This document shows, piece after piece, positions 55,319-64,000 of a stretch of 64,000 nucleotides of DNA (position 1 is its first letter; every line of letters begins with the position of its first letter). The stretch is from the NCBI GenBank assembly GCA_015179125.1, contig WHVA01000051.1:1-64000 (forward strand), read 5' to 3'. A program made the translations under genes and the position numbers. This DNA is from Gautieria morchelliformis. Its lineage: Eukaryota; Basidiomycota; Agaricomycetes; Gomphales; Gomphaceae. Below the pieces are notes generated by a model. It ran no database searches and was not told the DNA's origin. It saw nothing but the letters and a program-made list of their open reading frames with translations.

Positions 55319-57813
55319 ATGACTGCTCCCAGTCTTGCGTCTGAAGTTTCCCTTCCTACGTTAGCCCGGTTGAATGCCCAACGCCCAGACAACATAAACA
55401 CATATGAAGTGGCCGCTGGGTGGCTTGAAGCTTTCTCGAAAGCCGTTGCCTCGGGCGATATCGATGCCGTGCTCGTTTTGTTTCTCGAAGATGGCCTGTG
55501 GAGGGACATGCTAGCACTTACTTGGACCATGAGGACTATCCATGGGACCTCCCGTATTCGCAAGTTGCTAGAAGCTCGCCTGGCAGAAGCAAAGGTCGAT
55601 CACATCCATTTACCCACCCATAGGGACAAGCAGCCCTCCCTGTTCGAGGTTCCTGGTCTTATATGGGTGCAGGCATTTTTCGACTTCGAGACGGCGGTTG
55701 GCGTATGTTCTGGTATATTTCGGGTCGTACCTACAGCCAATGGCCAGTGGAAAGCGCACGTTATGTACACGAACATGGAATCGTTGCGGGGGATGCCATA
55801 CAAAGTCGGCCCTCTCCGCAGTTTTGAGCCAAATCACGGGCAGTGGCTGGACCGGAGAGCCAAAGAGGCAGCCTTTGAGGATGCAGATCCAAATGTCTTG
55901 ATTGTTGGTGGCGGTCATGGTGGGTTGGACACTGCTGCGAGGCTGAAGTACCAGGACGTCCCTGCGCTTGTTATCGAAAAGAACCCCCGCATAGGCGACA
56001 ACTGGAGAGACAGGTATCAGGCTCTCTGCCTTCATGGTCAAGTCTGTACGTCTCACGTATTCTTCATTATTGAGCAACTCTTTACAGTCTGTATTTGGCA
56101 GGGTATGATCATCTACCATACTTGAGGTATGTCCCTAGTTATATCGGGATGTTTCCAGCTCACACGACCCAACACAGTTTCCCATCGACTTGGCCCGTAT
56201 ACACGCCGGCTCACAAGGTAACTCTAGAGGTCACATCAAGACACATCCTTACCGCTCTGTTTTCGGTGCTAGCTAGCAGATTGGTTGGAATCCTACGCAC
56301 ATTCCATGGAGTTGAACGTCTGGACCTCGACTACTGTTCAAAAGATTGACCGCGATGAGTCTAAAGACGTGTTTGTCGTCACCCTGATCAAGGCAGATGG
56401 CTCAAAGAGAGTCATGAGACCCAAACACATCGTAATGGCCATTGGCTTTGCTGGAAACGAGCCGAAGATACCGGATATACCGGGAATGGTGAGATGCGTT
56501 GTATTGCGATTAAATCGCCCGTTTTATGATATTACAATAAACAAAACGCCATTCAGTATGAATTTCAAGGGAGGATCGTGCATTCCTCGAACCACAAGCA
56601 AGCCACAGATTGTGCAGGGAAGAGAGTAGTCGTCGTGGGTGCATGCACCGCTGGTGAATGACCTCCAGGATTATTATCTTGGGTACAACTAAAGAAAGTA
56701 TAGCGCACGACATCGCACAGGATTTCCAGCGGCATGGTGTAGATGTCACAATGGTACTCGCTCCTTGACTCACGTATAAGGCTATGACAGATAGATACAT
56801 TATTTTCAGGTCCAGCGATCGTCAACGTGCGTCATATCGGTCAAGAAGGGTGCTCCCGTCTTCTATGAGGGTAATGGCACCGATGGTCTTCGTCCATGGC
56901 TTAGATATTGACCAACTCATACACACAGGCCTGTACGAAGAGGGAGGACCCCCGACTGAAATCGCAGACCTTATCAACGCATCATTCCCCAACCATCTCT
57001 TAAAACTTATTCACCAAATGTTAATGAAGCGAGTGATCGAATATGACAAGTTAGTTCACTCCTCTGTCGCGCTCTCCCTTGTAACGCCTCCTTGGCATGC
57101 AGGGAAACAGTCGAGGGTTTGAACCGAGTAGGATTCAAGACAAATAACGGAGACGATGACTCGGGTTTCTTGATGATGGCATGGCAACGCGGCGGAGGAT
57201 ACTATCTTGGTGCGCATCATTTCCATGACGCTGACGTGAGCGATCTAATCACCACGTCTACACGTAGACGTTGGAGCCAGCCAGCTAATCATCGATGGCA
57301 AGATTAAACTCAAGAGTGGTAGTGTAAAGAGCTTCACGACAGATAGCCTCGTCTTCGAGGATGGATCGGCGCTGAAGGCGGATCTTGTGGTATTTGCCAC
57401 CGGGTCAGTTCTCCCCATACTCCATCAAATGATGCAATCCTCTACTGATTGTCCGTCAGATTGGGGGACGTTCGTGTACCCCTCGAGAAACTGATGGGTG
57501 AGACCCTTGTTTCGAGGCTCTCGCCCATCTGGGGCTTGACGAATGAGGGAGAGATCCGCGGGGTGTGGACAGTCTGTGGTGTGCCAAACTTCTACTATAT
57601 GATGGGTACGTTTTCTTTCCACCCAAGAAGCATCCCACTCAATAACACTCACCGTGAAGGCAATCTGGCTCTTTGCCGATTCCATTCGACGCACACTGCA
57701 CTTCGTGAGTGCCTTCATCGTAGCTTTGATGCGAATGCAAATTTCTGACACGTCATTTTGCAGAGATCAAAGCCGTTGAGGCAGGCCTATCCACGACACC
57801 TTACTATGACTGA
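55319..57813 (+). CDS. Class B flavin-containing monooxygenase with N-terminal NTF2-like domain
   Basis: FAD- and NADPH-dependent enzyme of the FMO/YUCCA-like group. Residues 1-170 form an NTF2-like domain (AAGWLEAFSKAVASGDIDAV). The FAD motif VGGGHGGLDTAARL is near residue 197, followed by LVIEKNPRIGDNWRDRY. The NADPH-binding strand reads VVVVGACTAES (GxGxxG is changed to GACTAE), then AHDIAQDFQRHG. FATG precedes the last exons, ending at a TGA at 57811. About 13 exons with GT..AG introns restore one open frame, including the conserved joins VWYDHLPYL, HKLADWLESYAH and YYLDVGASQLI. The substrate is unknown. Confidence 0.88.
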
Positions 57814-57948
57814 TGGAGACATGCAGTGGGCCGTTTGACTTGTGAACTCTCAGTGAACTCAAAGACATTGACAGTACCTCCTTAGGTACAAGGACTTTAC
57901 TTACGTTAGGTCGGCGCAACCACTTACCTCGATTCCTATCCTAAACCA

Positions 57949-58236
57949 ATGAACGTGGATTTAAAAAGGGTTGAAAATGAGCCTTACATCGCGAGTATAT
58001 ACATTCCCTCCATGGGATACCATCTCGGTCGACCAATTATATTTCACGGAACACTGGACCCGTCGCATCTGAGGGAAAGCTTTCGAAAGAGCCGCAGCGA
58101 ATTTACCTCGTCAATCCCCGAGTTAAATTACCAGCTTCATCCAGAACTAGCAGCAGGCATGGCAAGACATTTGATCAACTGGCCAAGGGTAAGTAAACAG
58201 GGGTTCTCTAAGGCACGGATCACGGCCACCTGGTGA
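57949..58236 (+). other. Unrecognised short ORF between FMO and secreted-protein gene
   Basis: 95 codons with a protein-like body (YIASIYIPSMGYHLGRPIIF, then HLRESFRKSRSEF, then LNYQLHPELAAGMARHLINW). A donor (GTAAGTAAAC at 58190) and an acceptor (CTGTCTAG near 58285) suggest a second exon. Family not recognised. Confidence 0.35.
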
Positions 58237-58400
58237 CCTGACTTGACGAGGGGTAGAGATATCCTCGTACTATGTGCCTGTCTAGTTGGGGAAACCGGCC
58301 CCAGACTTGGCTCTGCTATCCTTCCCCGTGTTTCGGGGTATAAGAGGCCTATACTTTGCAGGTATAATGGGAAACCAACTCCCAATCACTGATGGCTGCC

Positions 58401-59069
58401 ATGCTCTTCGCTGTTACCTATCTATGCGTAGTTCTAGTCACTCCCGCCCTTGCACAAGTACCATCTTTGATGGGTCCTTTCGGGCTATATACCGTAAGCT
58501 CAAATTCCACGTACGTACTCAGACTTGTCGCGCCTCAGGCTTGTGTCTGGATTGACATCGTCTTGTTTTAGTTGGAACAATCGACCTCTGTCTACAAACG
58601 GAGCGCAGCCATGGTTCATACTCGAGAATCAAGTCTCTGACCCTTCTGAGATTATTCAGAACAATTTCTTTATTAATACAACGTGCTGGCATTTTCTCAA
58701 TCACCGTTGGAAATCACTGCTAAGGAACCTCCTCGCAGGAACGGCCCAGATTTGCCAAGAGGGTTTCTCACCTGGGGCGCACAATCGCCTATTCCTGATC
58801 TTTATGGCACAATTAATGTCATCGATCCGTCTTCGACCCTGCAGCCTATGGCCTTTAGGCTCCTGAACAGCGGCCTACCTTCGTACGCAGGATCGTTTAC
58901 TTTTGGGCGCAACGGGCAGCTTGTCTTGACGGGTGTATCGCGGTTCTTCGTGAAATTACTTCACCCACCATTCTTCAACGATGCCCCCGTTGTGTGGTGG
59001 CAGTTTGGAGACGGACCTGTCGCAGACCCCAACGCAGTGGAGGTCACGATTTTGATGCATACTCCCTGA
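58401..59069 (+). CDS. Small secreted protein (predicted signal peptide), function unknown
   Basis: ATG at 58401 opens a typical signal peptide (MLFAVTYLCVVLVTPALAQ). Splicing of 58511-58571 (GTACGT..TTTTAG) leads to WNNRPLSTNGAQPWFILENQ. A second intron, 58633-58724, would join to EPPRRNGPDLPRGFLTWGAQ and the tail PVVWWQFGDGPVADPNAVEV, ending at 59069. The result is about 171 residues with a beta-rich look and one potential N-glycosylation site (NST). The second intron is inferred from frame only. No family recognised. Confidence 0.55.
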
Positions 59070-59395
59070 CAGAGTACACGAGTATTTTACTTGCCAGTGG
59101 GTAGTGGGTGTAATTTTTTATCACCACGGACATATATATGACCCCTTCGTTGTTAAACGTTCTGAAAGCTAGAAGTTCTGTGTTGAGACGTAGAGTCATT
59201 GTCGCCGTCACGGGTAAACGGCATGTGCATGTAGTTGTCTGATTTTTCCGACGTCGCGACTTTGTCAAATATTCAAGCTGCACAATTTTCCCTTTTCTTT
59301 CTTTTCTTTTTCTTTTTTTTCCTTTTTGAAAAAACATTCTTTTGGCTCACGTGACTGCTAAGCGTGTCGAGGAACTTTCGTGAGCGACTATACAG

Positions 59396-60903
59396 ATGCC
59401 CGAGCAGCAGGCTAGCCCCTCCTCATCTCGACCACCATCCACGCAAGAAAAGGAGCATGAAGGATCGCCAGAACAAGGTATGGCCTCCGTCTGTCCATAG
59501 CTTCTTCTTGTTCACTGCTATTCACAGATCATGCTGCTGCAACGCAGTCTTCTAAGCGCACTTACCTCTCCCTTTTACCACCACCGCAGCTGATCGACCT
59601 CATTCTTGCTATCGATTCCAATCGTCAAGCACTCATCTTTCCCCATGATCTTGCCAGTGCTATCAAAGCGCTCCAACGACCGCAGAGGCAATCTCAGTCT
59701 CCTTCCTCCGAAAACTCGACTGGTGTGGCAGTCGTTGTGAAGGCTGAACCTGCTTCATCTTCTGTTCCCCCTCCTGTGCCGCCACCGCCTCAAAACCACC
59801 CGCCTCTAGCACAATCTCCAGTAGTCCAGCCGCCCCAATACAAGCCGCCCGCGTACAAACAACCTTCACATGGGTATCCATACACACATACACCGTACTA
59901 TTCTCCCACTCAGCCTCCGCAACCCCCATCCCAGGGATCTGCGCCACTACCACCACCTTCCGCTCCGCCAGCGCGACATCCATTGTTCACATCCGCCCCT
60001 TTGACGCGGGATCCAAACAAGCCCCAGCTAGCGCGTCCGACTCCGGCTCCCGTAGTCAGTTCACGAGATGATCCGAATGCTATGCCAAGCTACGAGGAAA
60101 TGATAGTTGAAGCAATTGTGGATGTTGGAGATGGGGAGGGCACACCGCCTAAGATACTATTTGCATGGATGGCCTCGTGAGCATTGTCTCCCTATTTTGA
60201 ATCGAAAATATAGCGTATATCGGCATGGGTAGTTAGCTGACAATCTCCACTATAGACACTATCCGTTACAGCAAAACTTTCGCCCATCTGCATCGCAAGC
60301 TCTTCATAAAGCCCTTAAGCGTGGTCGTTTGGAGAAAATCGGCGGCAAGTATAGACTTAATCCGAGTTGGGGTGGGGGACCTACTGTACGTGTTCAGCTT
60401 CTTTGAATGCATACCGAATTCTCTTTTGTTGCATCTTTTTTGAGGTCTTGGTCTCACAAATGCCCTGGTGATTGTAGACCTCAAAGCGTGCAACGCGACG
60501 TCCGACAGCGAACCGCGCCATTACCCCACCTGTGTCGCGTCCACAATCTGCATCGGCGCCTGCGCTCCCAGCTGGGTACGCACATGTGCATCCTCCATAC
60601 GGTTATCCGGCGTATCCCCATCATCCTGACATACCGCCTCATCCGTACAACGCTGTATATCCGCCTAATGGTGCGGCGTGGGCACCTGAGCCATATCCAC
60701 AGCCTGTGTCACACAAGGGAGATGAGATGGAAACAGATGATGGAATGGAGAGTGAGGATGCGGAAGCTCGGGCGCAAAGCATGTCGAATGAAGTGGTAGC
60801 TGATGATAGAATGAAGGAAAAGATCAGACAGAGCTTGATGAGACTAGCAAGGGTATTAAAACGGTTTGCCAAGAAGGGAGAGGGAACAGAAGGAAACGCG
60901 TAG
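59396..60903 (+). CDS. Linker-histone (H15) winged-helix domain protein
   Basis: Four exons (59396-59477, 59528-60176, 60256-60385, 60478-60903) give 428 residues with all phases matching. After a Ser/Pro start and a stretch LPPPQLIDLILAIDSNRQ comes a long proline-rich segment. The H1/H5-type winged helix follows, split by an intron: MPSYEEMIVEAIVDVGDGEG, then KILFAWMAS|HYPLQQNFRPSAS, then ALHKALKRGRLEKIGGKYRL. The C-terminus is Pro/Tyr-rich, then acidic, then basic (RLARVLKRFAKKGEG). The protein probably binds DNA or nucleosomes. It is longer and less Lys-rich than a canonical H1, so a regulator is as likely as a linker histone. Confidence 0.8.
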
Positions 60904-61667
60904 GTGTAAGATTTTTCGGTGATCTTGGTGTTTGCTTCTTTGTAGTATAGTACTATAGACTTAAACCTGCATTTCAGACTCTAGATGTAGAAAAGGAGGA
61001 TTGAAAAAACTAAGACGTCTCAGGAGAGTCTCCTCGTTTACCGTAAGACCGTGTGGTACCAGACATCTGCAGACTCGAAATCTTGACTAAATAATATTCC
61101 ATACCTGAGATCCCTCATTTGGAATAAATTGATTTGTTTGGATCTGCGAACTAGAGCCAGCCGCCAGAATTTAAATTCCGCCGCGGTCTCCACAACATGC
61201 ATCTCATGTACACCTTAGACGAGGGCGGGAACAGGATATATACTCTCAAAGTGTGCCCCCAATGACAGAAATTGATCTTTCTGCATATTGACCGTGTGTT
61301 TTCAGAAAGTTCTCGAGTCGGGCAAAGTCACCAAGTCTGCACATCCAGGTTAGCTCGAGTTTTTGTAGCTGCGTCCTTTCACCTGGGCTCACTTGGCGTG
61401 GCCAGCACGGTTCTCCCCCGATGACAAGTTCTCGCGGCATCGTGTCACCGTGAAGAAGCGGTTTGGTGTGTTACTCACGCAGACACCAGCGAAACCATTA
61501 TAAGCGTGGAGGTCTAAGGTGTGTACTTGCGTCAGGACTCACACACATCACGCCCCGCTGATGCAGCATTATAGGTGACTAGCGATAAAATTGACATGTG
61601 CCATGTATGCATTATTTGTAACGCCATGGTAGTATTGATAAACCTCTGGTATCGCTCTCGCATTCGT
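60904..61667. other. Intergenic, no gene recognised
   Basis: Lies between the two convergent genes. A minus-strand open stretch at 61246-61440 shows no motif. Confidence 0.5.
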
Positions 61668-62515
61668 CTATGGTGAGAGTCTTTCTATTCTCCATTCAGG
61701 TGCGTCTTCGGAGGAACCCTCCACGCGTAAATATCGCACGCGATCATGAAGCCTGGACGGCTTTCCAGCCCAGAACTCGACCTCGCTGAGCGACGGGCAC
61801 AATTACATCAGCCTAGTCTGAAGACCAGAACAATCACGCACTTTGGAATAACTCTCCATCCACCCCAAAAATCAGGCAGGGGTATGTCCACCTCGCTTCC
61901 TTCATCCAGGACATGAAACCGTTTCTTCATATCTTGTACCCTCTGTGCTACTTCTCCCTCCCCGACGACGCTGCTCTGTCTACTTGCCCATGCCCCGAGC
62001 TTGCTACCTAGCGGCCTACTTCTGAAATAGGCTTCGCTGTCTGATCTTGAAACTCTTTCGGCGGTCCCAACCACTCTGACCTGCCGGGAGACCTCTTTCC
62101 AATAGAATGCCAATGCCGCATGAGGATTATCTGTTAGCTCGCGAGACTTACGCGAGGTGTAGTTGGTAAAGAACACGAATCCCCGTGCATCTACCTGCTT
62201 GAGTAACACAATGCGTGACGAGGGGATACCGGCACGCGTACAGGTTGAGAGGGACATGACCTCGGGTTCCTTGACGCCGGAGTCATTTGCGGCTGTGAAC
62301 CACTCATCAAACTGCACTAACGGTGAGGGCATGACCGATGACGGAGTGAGAACAGTGGCGGAGTGGTACTGTTCGTGAGTCGTGATACGGAGCGTAGAAG
62401 AGTCAGGGTGAACCACGGCATCCATTGCGTGCGATGGGTTGCCGCACGTCCTTGTTATGTTGACAAGTTGTATCGCACGGCGACGGGGGCGAATTTCGAA
62501 GATCGATCGATTCAT
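61668..62515 (-). CDS. PDX3: Pyridoxamine 5'-phosphate oxidase
   Basis: FMN enzyme making pyridoxal phosphate (vitamin B6) from pyridoxamine or pyridoxine phosphate. The family core is complete: [90 protein letters not shown] and [13 protein letters not shown] 56-base intron (61841-61786) leads to the last exon, [20 protein letters not shown], which carries the conserved substrate-binding C-terminus and ends at 61668. Start at 62515 gives an Arg-rich leader that might target mitochondria; ATG at 62425 ([10 protein letters not shown]) is the alternative cytosolic start. Confidence 0.93.
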
Positions 62516-64000
62516 TCTTAGCAGCCCAGCAGCATGGCGCCGTCAGCTCATGGCTCAACGTATACTAACTCCCATATGCAGCGTTATTAAAATGAACGGG
62601 CACTCTAAGGACGCCAGTCTACGCTCGGCTGGCAGCGCTCAGCGGGAATGCTGGAGAAGGAAAAGCTAAATTGGCGCTTGGCGTCTAAAAGGCTTCTAGG
62701 CGACTCCGTCGCTCGAAGGTCAAAGTAAAACGAGGCAGAAAACTTCCCCCAGAACTGTTCAGTGTTTATATGGCCTGGCTGTTCGTGCCCGTGGGCACCT
62801 GATGTCGGTGGTGGTTGCTGGTATACCACCTATACACGAGGTGTTCCGCTTTTCCTGATGTAATTGAAATGACAGCACGCCCCTGGCTTCCACCATATGT
62901 AATTTGCATTTTTTTGGACCTAGGTCTAGTATTAGCATTTGCCTTGCGCAGTCGTCGTCACGCCGCTACTCGGAATAACGATTATTACAAGGTGGCCAGA
63001 CCTAGGTTGCTGTATTCGTTAAATCGGGGGGCACGATCTTTTCTAATATTAGCGTCCGAAGGGTTGTTTTTCCTCGTCAAGCGCAAGCTTGTCGGGTCGG
63101 GAGGACGGGACGCCTGTTCACGCCGCACGAGGAGGCGTATCTGTCCCGTTGTGGCGCAAACGGCCTGAATGACCGACCACACGTGTCGGTCCTGTGGCTG
63201 AAAGGGCCGGGATCAAGATCACGAAGAGAAATTTGAATCCAAAGTCAAGTTGTAGAAGCCGTGAGCATTAATGGCTATGGAACGCCAGGAAGTAATGTGA
63301 AAGAGTCTAGAAACTGAAGAACTCGTCAGTGTTTTTCTCTCCTACCAGTGATCGATGTGTCCAAGGACACTTACCTGATCCCCGAAACAAGAAATAAGTC
63401 TGTAATCGAGTTACTGTAATCGAGGGTTCAGGCCCAGGGTTTTCACGAAACTTCTCATTGTGCAACTCAATTGAAAAATCGACAGAGCGAGTAAGACATC
63501 TCGGGCATTACGACTCAGACATTTGGTGGTCCGCGGCCAGGGCAGTGGGCGAATGGCTATAGGCATCCTTGTCTCCCCCGAGTGACCCTGTGTCGTGTGC
63601 CGTCTAAAATATGTCAATGTCACTGGATGCCAGTGTAATAGATAGTATATCGGATGTCGCCTATAAGTACGCATCAGTCCTTCATCAAGATAGGACTAAC
63701 CTACGGCTGCTCCCGAACCGATGGTAAATCGCATCAGGAAGCTCAAGCCGACACACGGCCGAAACAGGCCGAAACCAGGAAATTTCAGTGATGACGGCAA
63801 GTGCATGAGAAACCGGCGGGATCATTTGAGACATCGGTCATTGCGGTATAATTCAGACTAAGTATACTGTAGTCGTCGATGAGTTGTCAGGTGGGCGAGC
63901 GCTGCTGTTGGCTGTTAGAAACGTTCACGTCAGCTTCAGGCTGGTATTGGATACTGGCCTGGGCCTTTGCTTACCAGACTTGGCTAGGGCCTATACTTAC
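62516..64000. other. No gene recognised to the window end
   Basis: Upstream region of PDX3 and beyond. A 117-codon plus-strand frame at 62815-63168 has a hydrophobic start but no recognised family. No repeat or RNA gene identified. Confidence 0.4.

Noticed and set aside
1-64000. tRNA, rRNA or other RNA genes
   Set aside because: No tRNA B-box with cloverleaf or rRNA segment was noticed by eye. A tRNAscan or Rfam run would be needed to exclude small ones.

Overview
The window is a transposon-dense stretch of a filamentous basidiomycete genome, most likely Agaricomycetes. Support for this comes from short introns (about 40-95 bases) with GT..AG ends, a DUF6533-type membrane protein fragment, basidiomycete-type Helitron, Tad-like LINE, hAT, PIF/Harbinger, Ty1/copia and Ty3/gypsy elements, and a Nik1-type HAMP kinase fragment. 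No species call is possible from the sequence alone.

Layout. 1-5 kb is a stack of broken LTR retrotransposon pieces (three LTR families, nested in both orientations). 5.3-8.2 kb is a 0.5 kb inverted repeat carrying two decayed copies of a DUF6533 gene around 1.8 kb of unassigned DNA. 9.8-15.2 kb lies between two hairpins that look like Helitron 3' ends and holds host-gene exon fragments in one orientation (HAMP histidine kinase, CHL1 helicase, RRP45 exosome subunit, and an unnamed basidiomycete protein), flanked by CCAAT-rich repeats. 15.3-19.5 kb is a nearly intact Helitron Rep/helicase gene. 21-24.5 kb has an OB-fold-like repeat-associated protein gene and a second chimera in which the same HAMP exon and intron are joined to a TPR fragment. 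26.5-27.4 kb is an AT-rich element with 180-base terminal inverted repeats. 27.9-33.7 kb is a Tad-like LINE cut at its 5' end by a copia LTR. 33.7-35.6 kb is a 5' copia fragment. 35.7-38.5 kb is a PIF/Harbinger transposase gene convergent with a SANT/Myb-like gene, which abuts a decayed hAT transposase gene (38.5-41.8 kb). 42-46.2 kb is an LRR/F-box-like fragment followed by a gypsy family-B LTR and truncated pol. 46.6-47.7 kb is a promoter-like region with 17 copies of TGACTCA. 47.75-53.9 kb is a complete but frameshifted gypsy family-A element with a chromodomain.

From about 55.3 kb the character changes to host genes: a class B flavin monooxygenase with an N-terminal NTF2-like domain (about 13 exons, reading frame intact), a small secreted protein, a linker-histone-domain protein, and pyridoxamine-phosphate oxidase (PDX3). 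The window therefore crosses a boundary between a repeat island and a gene-bearing segment.

The most notable material is the Helitron-linked exon-capture tract (11.6-14.3 kb) with its partner at 23.5-23.7 kb, and the periodic array of Gcn4/AP-1-type sites upstream of a TATA box at 46.6-47.2 kb. All calls are from reading the sequence; no database search was run.
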